Source: Sulfuritalea hydrogenivorans sk43H (GTDB lineage: Bacteria > Pseudomonadota > Gammaproteobacteria > Burkholderiales > Rhodocyclaceae). Taken from it: 64,000 nucleotides of DNA. Location of the stretch: the NCBI RefSeq assembly GCF_000828635.1, contig NZ_AP012547.1, positions 930,001-994,000 on the forward strand. Reading direction: 5' to 3'. Under the pieces are notes generated by a model. It did not search any database and had not been told where the DNA came from. It saw nothing but the letters and a program-made list of their open reading frames with translations. Every line of letters starts with the position of its first letter. Position 1 is the stretch's first letter. Position numbers and translations under genes: made by a program. This document shows positions 1-8,201 of the stretch, piece after piece.

Positions 1-251
1 ATACGCCGATCAGCACGCCACAGTTTCCCTCCAATTGGGAGCTCTCGGGGATGCGGGCATCGAGTGTGGTGCGCCTGTTCATCGAGAGCGGCGTGGATGG
101 ACGCCGCCTGACCGCGACCGGCTATGCCGACCAGCGGCCTTTGGCCGATAACGCGACGCCGGATGGGCGCCAACGCAACCGCCGGGTGGCGATCACGATC
201 GAGTCGCGCAACCCGGACAATGCGGTGGAAGTACAGATTTCCGACAACTGA
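1..251 (+). CDS. MotB/MotD-type flagellar stator protein, C-terminal part
   Basis: The reading frame is open from the first bases of the window and ends at TGA 249-251, so only the last 82 or so residues are present. They form the end of an OmpA/MotB peptidoglycan-binding domain: a NWELS segment, GYADQRPLADN, and the closing GRQRNRRVAI stretch that is characteristic of MotB and OmpA. In the family this domain anchors the proton-driven MotAB stator to the cell wall around the rotor. The position beside flgN/flgM, pointing towards them, is compatible with a motCD-type pair upstream. MotB and MotD cannot be told apart from this fragment. Confidence 0.85.
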   Translation, partial: TPISTPQFPSNWELSGMRASSVVRLFIESGVDGRRLTATGYADQRPLADNATPDGRQRNRRVAITIESRNPDNAVEVQISDN

Positions 252-302
252 GGAGATCGCTGCGGCTCGCCGCGCCGGGGCTGTTCCCCGACCGTTTGCG
301 CT

Positions 303-776
303 TCAAACAGCGCCGAAAGATCGTTTCCCCGCAGCCAGGCCGCGTTGTTGCCCGTCGGCACCATAGATCGAGTCGGTTCCGCCTGACAGCAATACGGAAA
401 GCGCGTCCTGATTCTGCTTGAGCAGGATATTGATCAGCTTGCCGTTGGTTTCGTTACCGTCGCGTGCCTGTGCGGCGAGTTTCAGCAATTCTGTCCAGCG
501 ATGTCTGTCGGAAGAGGCATTCGGCAGGCTTGCCAGCCATGCTTCAATGCCGGAACGCCCTTTGGCGAAACCGTTCTTGACCAGAAGCGTATCGCGCCGT
601 GTTTCAAGCTGGTTGAGTTGGCCGACAAGCGCCGCCTTCTCTTTCGCGATATCCGGCAGGCGATCTGCCTGGGTTCCGGTGAGGGCTTTGCGCTCCTCTT
701 CCAGCAAATCGCAAAAGCGTTTCAGGTCGGACAGTTCCCTGACCAGCAAGTCTGACAAGGATTCCACGGCGGCCAA
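303..776 (-). CDS. flgN: FlgN, export chaperone for FlgK and FlgL
   Basis: This 157-residue, mostly helical protein has the FlgN layout: an N-terminal LLxxEL-type helix with LEEERKAL, and a C-terminal helix containing ETNGKLINILLKQNQDAL, followed by a short tail with YGADGQ. FlgN is a cytoplasmic chaperone that keeps the hook-filament junction proteins FlgK and FlgL competent for flagellar type III export; both substrates are encoded about 11 kb away. It lies downstream of flgM on the same strand with a 33-base gap, the usual flgM-flgN arrangement, so it is probably read from the sigma-28 promoter of flgM. It converges with the MotB-type gene. Confidence 0.88.
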   Translation of the reverse strand: MAAVESLSDLLVRELSDLKRFCDLLEEERKALTGTQADRLPDIAKEKAALVGQLNQLETRRDTLLVKNGFAKGRSGIEAWLASLPNASSDRHRWTELLKLAAQARDGNETNGKLINILLKQNQDALSVLLSGGTDSIYGADGQQRGLAAGKRSFGAV

Positions 777-809
777 CGAGCTTGCCTGCAGGCAGTCAGG
801 ATTTCACCG

Positions 810-1121
810 TCAGGGATTGCGGCGATTTTGTCCCAGCATTTCGCGTACGCTGGAGATCAGGCCGTCGGCAATCCGTTCCGGATTGATCTGAAAGCGCCCT
901 TCACTGATGGCCTGGCGGATTTCGGCGACTTTTTGCGAATTGAAGGCGGGTTCGGAACCGGATACCGAATGGAAGGCCGTGGCGGCCACTGTGGTCGACT
1001 CGCCTGCCGAGGAGGGGCTTCCTGCCTTGACGCCGGGGGCCGCCGAACGGGTCGCGGGCGCACGGGAACCTGCCGTGTTTTGCACGGTTCCGATGGTTTT
1101 GGCAGAGTTGTCGATCTTCAT
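810..1121 (-). CDS. flgM: FlgM, anti-sigma-28 factor
   Basis: I place the start at the ATG 1119-1121, giving 103 residues that begin MKIDNSAKTIG as usual for FlgM. A longer open frame reaching 1178 would run into the sigma-28 promoter, so it is rejected. The N-terminal half is low complexity and likely disordered. The C-terminal half carries the sigma-binding helices (SQKVAEIRQAISEGRFQ, then NPERIADGLI). FlgM holds the flagellar sigma factor FliA inactive until the hook-basal body is finished and FlgM is exported. The dedicated sigma-28 promoter just upstream gives the classical autoregulatory loop. Confidence 0.92.
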   Translation of the reverse strand: MKIDNSAKTIGTVQNTAGSRAPATRSAAPGVKAGSPSSAGESTTVAATAFHSVSGSEPAFNSQKVAEIRQAISEGRFQINPERIADGLISSVREMLGQNRRNP

Positions 1122-1160
1122 GGATGGAGTCTTCCGTCGTTTATGCGGCGTCTGCTTGCG

Positions 1161-1187
1161 TTTACGGCATATCTGCAAATAACTTTA
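1161..1187 (-). promoter_or_regulatory. Sigma-28 (FliA) promoter of flgM-flgN
   Basis: Read on the minus strand the element is TAAAGTTA, 11 bases, then GCCGTAAA. The enterobacterial FliA consensus is TAAAGTTT-N11-GCCGATAA, so the -35 differs only in the last base, the spacer is exactly 11, and the -10 keeps GCCG. It lies in the flgA-flgM gap, 40 bases upstream of the flgM start. It should make flgM a late, FliA-dependent gene. Confidence 0.88.
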
Positions 1188-1231
1188 TGCCGTTCGGGAG
1201 TATTCTTTCGTAGGGGGTAGTTTCAAGAAAA

Positions 1232-1915
1232 TCAAAACCTTATCTCTACTGTGCCATCCGCCCGGACGACCCCGCTCAAAATCTGACCGGAGTTTAGCCG
1301 TACCTGGGTGACTTGTCCAACTACCGCGTTGGTGAGCGCTCGCCCTTCGTTGGTGACTTGAAATCCGCTGCCCTTGCCGACGATCTTCACACTCTGGCCC
1401 GCTTGCACTACGGTGGGCTGCCGGAGCATGTCGGCCCGCAGCGGGCGACCGGCGGCGAGGGAAGCAATCGCTGCGCGACCGATAGCCTGGTCCTTGTTCA
1501 TCAGGACGCCATTCGGCAGATCGGAAAGCTCGCCCAGCTGTGGGCGGATGTCTGCATCCGTGAGATTCTGGCCTGCATTTATGGGTCGGGCAATAACCAG
1601 GTATTCGGCAACGACGCGAATCTGGACCGGAACCCAGAGACTCCAGGTACCGCCGCGACAGCGCACGACGACCTGGGTCCTGCCCCAGGGGCGCGCCCCA
1701 TTTCCCATCGATACGTCGAAGCCCTCGCAAGCGCCTGCCAGCCGTTCTGCATCGATGTTCCCGATGCTGTAGCTGGCGGTTCCCGGCAAGCCCTTGATCT
1801 GGACGAGCAGGAATTCATCAACCGCGCGCCTGATTGCCGAAGAATCGGCTGCAAGAACGGACGGACCGGAGACGCACAGCACCAAGGCTGCCAGGAGGGA
1901 AGGAAGCGCACGCAT
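1232..1915 (-). CDS. flgA: FlgA, periplasmic P-ring assembly chaperone
   Basis: This 227-residue protein begins with a clear Sec signal peptide (MRALPSLLAALVLC, likely cut after VLAAD) and ends in the SAF/FlgA domain: RPINAGQNLTDADI, AAGRPLRADML, then the VVQAGQSVKIV and VVGQVTQVRLNSGQILSG blocks. FlgA binds FlgI in the periplasm and helps it polymerise into the P ring. It is divergent from flgB across a 239-base gap that carries the flgB sigma-54 promoter. I saw no convincing promoter for flgA itself, and its start lacks a good Shine-Dalgarno. Confidence 0.93.
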   Translation of the reverse strand: MRALPSLLAALVLCVSGPSVLAADSSAIRRAVDEFLLVQIKGLPGTASYSIGNIDAERLAGACEGFDVSMGNGARPWGRTQVVVRCRGGTWSLWVPVQIRVVAEYLVIARPINAGQNLTDADIRPQLGELSDLPNGVLMNKDQAIGRAAIASLAAGRPLRADMLRQPTVVQAGQSVKIVGKGSGFQVTNEGRALTNAVVGQVTQVRLNSGQILSGVVRADGTVEIRF

Positions 1916-2010
1916 AAGCAGCTATTCAATCACGACTTTCGTTGCGCGTATGCGCTCAGCAGCATCTCAGTCCCCCCTCAATTCCTGATGAACCTGCGCA
2001 GCCGGTGCGG

Positions 2011-2025
2011 CGGCAAGTTTTGCCG
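2011..2025. promoter_or_regulatory. Palindrome CGGCAA-GTT-TTGCCG in the flgA-flgB gap
   Basis: A perfect 6-bp inverted repeat with a 3-base centre lies about 75 bp upstream of the flgB sigma-54 promoter. The same palindrome, with different centre bases, recurs next to the flgK and fliF promoters and inside fleR. An upstream site at this distance is typical of an enhancer for an NtrC-type activator. FleR, encoded in this window, is the obvious candidate; that assignment is inference. Confidence 0.55.
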
Positions 2026-2100
2026 AAGCTCGCGCCGTGTTTGCCGCCAATGGAGTGCTGAAGGGGTCTGATGGCAGGCTTTTGCAGTCAGCAAGGGCTA

Positions 2101-2116
2101 TGGCACGGATGATGCA
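2101..2116 (+). promoter_or_regulatory. Sigma-54 promoter of the flgB operon
   Basis: TGGCACGGATGATGCA matches the sigma-54 consensus TGGCACG-N4-TTGCW at all positions but one T in the -12 box, with the GG and GC dinucleotides exactly 12 bases apart. It sits 38 bases before the GTG start of flgB. It should drive flgBCDEF and probably the genes beyond, under an NtrC-type activator. Confidence 0.85.
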
Positions 2117-2154
2117 TTGCTGAACGCATCCTAACCCGTGATCTTCCTGCGACC

Positions 2155-2562
2155 GTGACAGACAGAATCGATGCCCTCCTCCAAGTCAAGCGTACAGCCC
2201 TCAATGCGCGGGTGTATCGGCAGGAATTGCTCGCTTCGAATATCGCCAATGCGGATACGCCGAACTACAAGGCCAGGGACATCGATTTCAAGGACGCCCT
2301 TGAGGGCGCGCTGGCTGGCCGCACGGAGGGTAGCCTGAATCTGGCCAGAACGTCGGCAAGGCATCTGGGCAGCGAATCCAGCCAAGCATTTGGCGGCGCT
2401 GCCAAGTATCGCACCGAGTTCCAGCCGAATGTCGATGGCAACACCGTAAACATGGATGTCGAACGCGCCGCCTTTGCCGACAACGCGATACAGATGGAAG
2501 CCATGCTGACCTTCATTCGCGGCGATCTGAGCACGCTTCAGATGGCGATGGCGAGCCAGTAA
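2155..2562 (+). CDS. flgB: FlgB, proximal rod protein
   Basis: This 135-residue protein has the FlgB signature: the N-terminal rod motif [21 protein letters not shown] and a C-terminal helix ending [11 protein letters not shown]. FlgB forms the most proximal rod segment in the periplasm together with FlgC and FlgF. The start is GTG at 2155. No ATG upstream fits, the homologous N-terminus begins here, and the sigma-54 promoter leaves little room further upstream. The Shine-Dalgarno is weak. It is the first gene of the rod-hook operon. Confidence 0.94.
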   Translation: MTDRIDALLQVKRTALNARVYRQELLASNIANADTPNYKARDIDFKDALEGALAGRTEGSLNLARTSARHLGSESSQAFGGAAKYRTEFQPNVDGNTVNMDVERAAFADNAIQMEAMLTFIRGDLSTLQMAMASQ

Positions 2563-2576
2563 GCGAGGAGATTATG

Positions 2577-2650
2577 TACCCCCACGCTCGCATTCACTCG
2601 CTGCCCCCCAGGGGGGCGTATGCCTCCTTCGGGACGGCCCTTCGGGAGGC
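2577..2650. repeat. REP-like palindromic insertion between flgB and flgC
   Basis: The segment contains a loop-poor hairpin GCCCCCC-A-GGGGGGC (2603-2617) and a second interrupted stem GCCTCC...GGAGGC (2622-2650). It sits between a well-formed but orphan start signal (GAGGAGATT-ATG at 2564-2576, which opens the wrong frame) and the real flgC ATG at 2654. The element itself now supplies the flgC Shine-Dalgarno, GGGAGG at 2644-2649. This looks like a mobile palindromic repeat that landed at the flgC start. Confidence 0.6.
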
Positions 2651-2653
2651 ATC

Positions 2654-3055
2654 ATGAGCCTGTCCAATATTTTTGCCATTGCCGGATCGGCGCTTACCGC
2701 GCAATCGGCCCGACTCAACGCGGTGGCCAGCAATCTGGCCAACGCCGACAGCATAACCGGCGCCGACGGCCAGCCGTATCGCGCCAAGCAGGTCGTGTTC
2801 AAGGCGACCGCGGTCGAAGGTGGCGGCGTCGGGGTGCGTGTGACCGGGGTGGTGGATAGCGCCGCGCCGCTGCGCATGATGTATGAGCCCTCGAATCCGG
2901 CCGCGAACGAACAGGGCTACGTTGCGATGCCGAACGTCAATGTGGTCGACGAAATGGTCAACATGATTTCGGCCTCGCGTTCCTATCAGAACAACGTGGA
3001 AGTGATGAATACCGCCAAGTCGCTGATGCAGAAAACGCTGGCAATCGGGCAATAG
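2654..3055 (+). CDS. flgC: FlgC, proximal rod protein
   Basis: This 133-residue protein matches FlgC in length and ends. The N-terminus begins [21 protein letters not shown], followed by the rod motif ASNLANADS. The C-terminus has [20 protein letters not shown], the conserved heptad region of the axial proteins. FlgC polymerises with FlgB in the proximal rod. Translation starts at ATG 2654; the ribosome-binding sequence GGGAGG just before it lies inside the REP-like element. It is followed by flgD after 20 bases. Confidence 0.94.
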   Translation: MSLSNIFAIAGSALTAQSARLNAVASNLANADSITGADGQPYRAKQVVFKATAVEGGGVGVRVTGVVDSAAPLRMMYEPSNPAANEQGYVAMPNVNVVDEMVNMISASRSYQNNVEVMNTAKSLMQKTLAIGQ

Positions 3056-3075
3056 GCCTCTAGGGGAAGAATGAC

Positions 3076-3759
3076 ATGACTACGACAGCAACCGCCGCCA
3101 CATCAGGAGTCGCCCAGGCTCTGCTCGACTCGATCAATGGCACGGCAAGCAAGAAAACCTCGAGTGCGACCAACGACGCACAGGATCGCTTCCTGAAACT
3201 GCTGACGACCCAGTTGAAGAATCAGGATCCGCTGAATCCGCTGGACAACGCGCAGATGACGTCGCAACTGGCGCAGATCAGCACCGTTGATGGTATCGAG
3301 AAGCTCAATGCCACCCTGCAAAAAATGCTGGCGAGCACGGTGGATGCCGAAGCAATGCAGGCAGCGGCGCTGGTGGGGCATCAGGTCATGGTGCTCGGCA
3401 GCGGACTCAAGCTGGGAGATAGCGGAGCGGCGGGTGGCGTGGAGCTCAAGGCGGCGGCCGACCATGTGGTGCTGACGATCAAGGACTCCAATGGTCTGGT
3501 GATGCAGACCATGGACCTCGGAAACCTCGAAGCCGGGACGCACAACTTCGTCTGGGACGGCAAGACCGACGCGGGGGCGCAGGCGGTGAACGGAGCCTAC
3601 AGCGTCTCGGTGGCGGCGAAGCGGGGTACGGAAAAGGTCGAGGCCTCGACGCTTGAACTCGCCGGGGTAGTGAGCATCAACCGCAGCAGTTCGGGTGTAA
3701 CCCTCGACCTCGGGCAACTCGGCCTGGCAAAAATGAACGACATCAAACAAATATTCTGA
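3076..3759 (+). CDS. flgD: FlgD, hook-cap scaffold protein
   Basis: This 227-residue protein has the FlgD N-terminal domain (RFLKLLTTQLKNQDPLNPLD, then MTSQLAQISTVDGIEKLN) and the C-terminal FlgD Ig-like and tudor-like part with HNFVWDGKTDAGAQAVNG. FlgD caps the growing hook and guides FlgE subunits; it is shed when the hook is complete. A Shine-Dalgarno AGGGGAAG precedes the start. The gene lies directly before flgE, its partner, with a 13-base gap. Confidence 0.94.
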   Translation: MTTTATAATSGVAQALLDSINGTASKKTSSATNDAQDRFLKLLTTQLKNQDPLNPLDNAQMTSQLAQISTVDGIEKLNATLQKMLASTVDAEAMQAAALVGHQVMVLGSGLKLGDSGAAGGVELKAAADHVVLTIKDSNGLVMQTMDLGNLEAGTHNFVWDGKTDAGAQAVNGAYSVSVAAKRGTEKVEASTLELAGVVSINRSSSGVTLDLGQLGLAKMNDIKQIF

Positions 3760-3772
3760 GCAGGAGAAAAAC

Positions 3773-5092
3773 ATGGGCTTTCAGCAAGGATTGAGTGGTC
3801 TCAACGCGTCTTCCAAGGCGCTTGACACGGTTGGCAACAATATCGCCAACTCCGGTACCGTCGGCTTCAAGAGCGGTTCGGCGCAATTCGCCGACGTTTT
3901 TGCAGCGTCCCTCAACGGTGCGGGCGCGGCTCCGGTGGGTATTGGAGCCAAGGTGGGGGCCATCGTCCAGCAATTCACCCAGGGCAATATCTCCGTCACC
4001 AACAATCCGCTGGACACGGCAATCAACGGCGGCGGCTTTTTCCAGATGGACGATGGTTCGGGCGGCACGGTATATGGCCGCAACGGCCAGTTCCAGCTCG
4101 ACAAGGACGGCTATATCGTTAACGCCCAGGGCCTGCAGCTCAAGGGCATCGCGGCGGTGAACGGCGTGATCGCGACCGGTTCGCCGTCGGTACCCCTGCG
4201 CCTGTTCGATCCGACGCAAAGCCTTTCGGGAACGCCGCAAATGACCGGCGGCAGCACGTCGGGTACCGGCATCCAGGCCAACATCAACCTCGATTCCCGT
4301 CTCGGCGTACCCGCCACCGCGCCGTTCGACTACGGCGATCCCACTTCGTACAACCAATCGACGGCGACGACCGTCTACGACAGCCTGGGAAATCCGCACA
4401 CCTACTCGATGTACTTCGTCAAGAATGCGGCCGCCAATACCTGGGACGTTTATGCCACGCTGACGAACCCCGCGGGATCGACGCCGCCCAATCCGCCGTC
4501 CACCGCGACATTCCAGGATCTTTCCTTTGGGGGTCTGGTTTCGGTCGGGCAACTGACCTTCGATACCTCGGGAGCGCTCACTTCGGCCGCTTTCGCCGCA
4601 TCGATCTCGGATACCGACCTGGGTTATCCGGGCGCCGTGGTTACGCCGCAGAACTTTCCGGTCGATTTCAGTGGTTCCACCCAGTACGGTTCGTCGTTTG
4701 CAGTGAATGCGATGCTGCAGGACGGCTACGCTGCGGGCACGCTGGCCGGCTTCAATATCGGCAAGGACGGCATCGTGCTGGGACGCTATACCAACGGTCA
4801 GACCAAGCCTGTCGGCCAGGTCGTGCTCGCCACGTTCCGCAATCCGCAGGGCTTGCAGCCCCTGGGCGACAATCGCTGGGCGCAATCGCCCACCAGCGGC
4901 GATCCGATCGTCGGTGCGCCGGGATCGTCCGGCCAGTATGGCGTGCTGCAGGCCTCCGGACTTGAGGACTCGAACGTGGACCTGACGGCGGAACTGGTCA
5001 ACATGATCACCCAGCAGCGCGCCTATCAGGCCAATGCGCAGACCATCAAGACGGTGGACAGCATCCTGCAAACCCTGGTCAACCTGCGCTGA
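3773..5092 (+). CDS. flgE: FlgE, flagellar hook protein
   Basis: This 439-residue protein has both axial-family ends: N-terminal GFQQGLSGLNASSKALD followed by VGNNIANSGTVGFKSG, and C-terminal SNVDLTAELVNMITQQRAYQ with QTIKTVDSILQTLVNLR. The central region contains the FlgE D1/D2 signature (TTVYDSLGNPHTYSMYF). FlgE polymerises into the universal-joint hook. Its place right after flgD with Shine-Dalgarno AGGAG makes this the canonical hook gene. The window also encodes a second, shorter FlgE-like protein at 5933-7204. Confidence 0.94.
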   Translation: MGFQQGLSGLNASSKALDTVGNNIANSGTVGFKSGSAQFADVFAASLNGAGAAPVGIGAKVGAIVQQFTQGNISVTNNPLDTAINGGGFFQMDDGSGGTVYGRNGQFQLDKDGYIVNAQGLQLKGIAAVNGVIATGSPSVPLRLFDPTQSLSGTPQMTGGSTSGTGIQANINLDSRLGVPATAPFDYGDPTSYNQSTATTVYDSLGNPHTYSMYFVKNAAANTWDVYATLTNPAGSTPPNPPSTATFQDLSFGGLVSVGQLTFDTSGALTSAAFAASISDTDLGYPGAVVTPQNFPVDFSGSTQYGSSFAVNAMLQDGYAAGTLAGFNIGKDGIVLGRYTNGQTKPVGQVVLATFRNPQGLQPLGDNRWAQSPTSGDPIVGAPGSSGQYGVLQASGLEDSNVDLTAELVNMITQQRAYQANAQTIKTVDSILQTLVNLR

Positions 5093-5093
5093 T

Positions 5094-5116
5094 AGTCGGC
5101 GCTGGCGATACGGCGA
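5094..5116 (+). repeat. Interspersed 22-23 bp repeat, copy 1
   Basis: AGTCGGCGCTGGCGATACGG followed by CGA begins one base after the flgE stop codon. An identical 23-bp copy follows the M48 peptidase stop at 60201-60223, and 22 bases of it occur inverted right after the flgL stop at 14511-14532. Three copies abutting stop codons suggest a small dispersed repeat with a preferred landing context. Confidence 0.7.
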
Positions 5117-5141
5117 ATCAAACGACTGAGCGAGCGGCAAC

Positions 5142-5894
5142 ATGGACAGATTGATCTACACCGCGATGACGGGTGCCAGCCAGACGCTGAGCCGGCAGGC
5201 CGCGGTGGCGCACAATCTGGCCAACGTGAGTTCGACCGGCTATCGGGCCGAAGAACATCGGTTGCGTGCGGTGCAGGTGAACTCGAATGCGCAGCAGAAA
5301 GGCCTGCCGACGCGGGCCTTTGCAGTCGATGCGAGTACCCATGTCGATTTCACGCCGGGACCGATGATGCACACGGGTCGGGCGCTTGACATTGCGGTGC
5401 AGGGCAACGGCTGGATCGCCCTGCAAATGCCGGATGGCAGCGAGGCCTATACGCGGAACGGCAATTTCGAACTCAATGTCAACGGAATTGTGCAGACCCG
5501 CAACGGCATACCGGTGCAAGGCGATGGCGGTCCGATTGCGGTTCCGCCTGACGTGAAGCTGAGCGTCGGCGTCGATGGCACGATCTCCGCGCTGCCCGAA
5601 TCGGGCGCGCAGAACACCGTCAGCGTGATCGGCCGCTTCAAGCTCGTCAGCCCACCCGACGCCGACCTGGTCCGTGGCGAGGACGGCCTGTTTCGCATGC
5701 GCGATCGCAGCGCGGCCCCGACCGACGAGCGCGTCAAGGTCGCCGCCGGCAGCCTCGAAGGCAGCAACGTCAATCCCGCCGAGCAAATGGTGAGCATGAT
5801 TTCCCTGGCGCGGCAGTTTGAAATGCAGATGAAGATGTTGTCGACGGCAGATGCCAACGACAAGGCGGCGACCCAGATCCTCGCCATGCGCTAG
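5142..5894 (+). CDS. flgF: FlgF, proximal rod protein
   Basis: This 250-residue protein matches FlgF: start MDRLIYTAMTGASQTLSRQA, rod motif AHNLANVSSTGYRAE, a central FMNPLD-like block here reading GRALDIAVQGNGWIALQ, and C-terminal SNVNPAEQMVSMISLARQFE. FlgF is a minor rod subunit joining the proximal to the distal rod. Normally flgG follows directly; here a second hook-protein gene lies between them. Confidence 0.93.
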   Translation: MDRLIYTAMTGASQTLSRQAAVAHNLANVSSTGYRAEEHRLRAVQVNSNAQQKGLPTRAFAVDASTHVDFTPGPMMHTGRALDIAVQGNGWIALQMPDGSEAYTRNGNFELNVNGIVQTRNGIPVQGDGGPIAVPPDVKLSVGVDGTISALPESGAQNTVSVIGRFKLVSPPDADLVRGEDGLFRMRDRSAAPTDERVKVAAGSLEGSNVNPAEQMVSMISLARQFEMQMKMLSTADANDKAATQILAMR

Positions 5895-5932
5895 GACCAA
5901 GACATGAAGCCGGGCAACGGAAGGAAACAGAA

Positions 5933-7204
5933 ATGAGTTTTGCACTGAGTCTGAGTGGCCTCAACGGCGCATCGAGGGCGATCGACATCATCGGCAACAA
6001 CATCGCCAATTCGCAGACGGTCGGCTTCAAGACCTCGAAGGCGCGCTTTGCCGATGTGTATGCGTCTTCCGTCTCCGGAGGGCCGGCTGAAGGTGCGCCC
6101 AACGCCGGTGTCAGCACGGCGATCATCAACCAGCAACTTACCCAGGGCGCCCTGATCCAGAGCGACGATCCGCTCGACATGGCGATCACCGGGCCGGGGT
6201 TTTTCCGCCTGAACAATGGAGGCGAGATTACTTATTCACGCGATGGCCAGTTTCAGCTGGATTATGACAACGCCACCTCGGATCAGCGAATTCTCGTCAA
6301 TAACTCCGGCCTCAATGTGACGGGGTATCTGGCCGAATATACGACTGACCCTCAGGGCGTGATCGCCAGTTCTTCCGCGCCGGTGGACATTGTCATCGAC
6401 GCCGTCATGCCCGCGCTGGCCACCGGCACGGTATCGGTTGGCGCGACGCTGGATGCGCGCGCCGCTGTTCCGCTGGTGGCGCCTTTCGATCCGGCCAATC
6501 CGGCCACGTACAGCTATACGACGGGACTCACGGTCTACGATTCGACTGGTGCGTCCCATGATATGAGGATGTATTTCGCAAGGTCAGCCCCGGGTAATCA
6601 CTGGGAACTCTTCAGCACCCTCGATGGCGCCTCCCAGGCGGGGCCGGTCGCCATGGATTTCGATACCGTCGGGGTGATGAGCACTGCGATGCCCCTGGCT
6701 GCCCAGACCTATGCATTGGGTGCCGGCGGTAGTCTTTCCATCGCGATCGATCTCACCGGAACGGTCCAGTACGGCAATGCTTTCAGCATCGACTCGCTCA
6801 GCCACGACGGTTATCCCGAGGGCGCCCTGAATGGCACCAACGGCCTCAGCGTCGGTGCCAATGGGGTCATCTTCGGTTCCTACTCCAACGGCCAGTCGCG
6901 CAAGGTGGCGCAAGTGGTACTGGCCAATTTCGTCAATCCCAATGCGCTGATCAGCCTGGGCAACAACCAGTGGATGGCCAATGCCGACCCGGTCAGCGGA
7001 TCGGGCGCCGAGCTCCTGGACACTCCGCAGGGAACTCTGGGCATGGGAGTGGGCGCCATACAGGGTGGGGCCAAGGAGCAATCCAACGTCGACCTGAGCA
7101 CGGAACTGGTTGCGTTGATCGAACAGCAGCGCAACTACCAGGCGAGCGCCCAGACCTTCAAGATTCTCGACCAGATTCTGCAGAATCTGGCGAACGTGCG
7201 CTAG
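5933..7204 (+). CDS. Second FlgE-like hook protein
   Basis: The 423-residue product is an intact FlgE-family protein: N-terminal [20 protein letters not shown] and [18 protein letters not shown], central [20 protein letters not shown], and C-terminal [20 protein letters not shown] with [15 protein letters not shown]. It is a diverged paralogue of the FlgE at 3773-5092. The frame is intact and both export- and polymerisation-competent ends are kept. In standard clusters nothing lies between flgF and flgG. It could be a minor or alternative hook protein, an early-hook or rod-hook junction subunit, or a hook gene for another condition. The sequence does not decide between these. Confidence 0.85.
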   Translation: MSFALSLSGLNGASRAIDIIGNNIANSQTVGFKTSKARFADVYASSVSGGPAEGAPNAGVSTAIINQQLTQGALIQSDDPLDMAITGPGFFRLNNGGEITYSRDGQFQLDYDNATSDQRILVNNSGLNVTGYLAEYTTDPQGVIASSSAPVDIVIDAVMPALATGTVSVGATLDARAAVPLVAPFDPANPATYSYTTGLTVYDSTGASHDMRMYFARSAPGNHWELFSTLDGASQAGPVAMDFDTVGVMSTAMPLAAQTYALGAGGSLSIAIDLTGTVQYGNAFSIDSLSHDGYPEGALNGTNGLSVGANGVIFGSYSNGQSRKVAQVVLANFVNPNALISLGNNQWMANADPVSGSGAELLDTPQGTLGMGVGAIQGGAKEQSNVDLSTELVALIEQQRNYQASAQTFKILDQILQNLANVR

Positions 7205-7250
7205 CCATGAAGCATCTCAATTCCTTTCGTTTCGCCAGGAGCAAGCCGCG

Positions 7251-8033
7251 ATGATCCGTTCCCTTTGGACTGCCAAGACCGGTCTGGATGCCCATCAGAC
7301 CTCCATGGATGTCATCACCAACAACCTGGCCAACGTCAGCACCAACGGCTTCAAGCGTTCGCGGCCGGTGTTCGAGGACCTGCTGTATCAGACCATGCGC
7401 CAGCCGGGCGCGGCTTCCTCGCAGGCGACCACGGTTCCTTCCGGCCTGATGATCGGTACCGGTGTGCGAACCGTCGGTACCGAACACATCTTTACCCAGG
7501 GCAGCGTGCAGCGGACCGAAAACCCGCTCGACCTTGCCATTCAGGGCAACGGGTTTTTCCAGGTACAGATGCCGGATGGAACACTTGCCTACACGCGGGA
7601 CGGTTCCTTCACCAAGGACGCCAATGGCCAGGTGGTCACCGCCAATGGTTATCCCCTGAGTCCGGCCATCACCATTCCGGCCAATGCCATCAGCGTATCG
7701 ATCACGCGTGATGGAATCGTGTCCTATGCCCAGCAAGGGGTGACGGCGCCAACCCAGGTAGGCAACATACAGCTGGCCAGCTTCGTCAATAACGGCGGAC
7801 TACAGAGTGCCGGCGAGAATTTGTACGTGGAAACCGCCTCGTCGGGAACGCCGACTCCCAACACGCCGGGAACGAATGGCACCGGCCTGCTCAATCAGGG
7901 CTACGTCGAAACATCCAACGTCAATGTGGCCGAGGAACTGGTGAGCATGATCGTGGCGCAGCGGGGATACGAGATGAACTCGAAAGCCATCACGACCTCG
8001 GATCAGATGCTTGCGCGTCTGACCCAACTCTAA
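7251..8033 (+). CDS. flgG: FlgG, distal rod protein
   Basis: This 260-residue protein has the full FlgG pattern: [20 protein letters not shown], then [20 protein letters not shown] with the FEDLLYQT block typical of FlgG, central [15 protein letters not shown], and C-terminal [21 protein letters not shown] followed by [11 protein letters not shown]. FlgG builds the rigid distal rod that passes through the P and L rings. The start ATG follows CAGGAG. The next gene, flgH, is separated by a hairpin-bearing gap of about 170 bases, unusually wide for this operon. Confidence 0.94.
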   Translation: MIRSLWTAKTGLDAHQTSMDVITNNLANVSTNGFKRSRPVFEDLLYQTMRQPGAASSQATTVPSGLMIGTGVRTVGTEHIFTQGSVQRTENPLDLAIQGNGFFQVQMPDGTLAYTRDGSFTKDANGQVVTANGYPLSPAITIPANAISVSITRDGIVSYAQQGVTAPTQVGNIQLASFVNNGGLQSAGENLYVETASSGTPTPNTPGTNGTGLLNQGYVETSNVNVAEELVSMIVAQRGYEMNSKAITTSDQMLARLTQL

Positions 8034-8100
8034 CGTTCATGCAGCAGTAGCGAGCGCCCCCTGATGATGAAACACACTGAACACGAATTGAAGACCCGCC

Positions 8101-8126
8101 CCTCCCATCCTCCCCTCGCGGGGAGG
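8101..8126. repeat. Hairpin in the flgG-flgH gap, REP-like
   Basis: CCTCCCC-TCGC-GGGGAGG (8109-8126) forms a 7-bp GC stem with a tetraloop, preceded by another CCTCCC. It is followed by GCTCGCTTCGCTCG, a string similar to that beside the flgB-flgC palindromic element. No T run follows, so a rho-independent terminator is unlikely. A repetitive element or an RNA-stability hairpin between flgG and flgH fits better. Confidence 0.5.
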
Positions 8127-8201
8127 CTTCTGATTTGCTCGCTTCGCTCGGCTGTCACCGGTCGCTCCGAACGAGTTGTTTCGCACTAAATGGGTGAAAT
8201 C

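Noticed and set aside
252-302. Hairpin CGGGG-CTGTT-CCCCG between the MotB-type gene and flgN as a terminator
   Set aside because: The stem is only 5 bp and there is no T run on either strand.
2072-2086. A second sigma-54-like element TGGCAGGCTTTTGCA upstream of flgB
   Set aside because: The GG-GC spacing is 11 instead of 12 bases, which normally abolishes sigma-54 recognition; the element at 2101 is correctly spaced.
3743-5143. 466-residue minus-strand open frame opposite flgE
   Set aside because: Antisense shadow of a GC-rich conserved gene; no start signal and Arg/Gly-rich composition.
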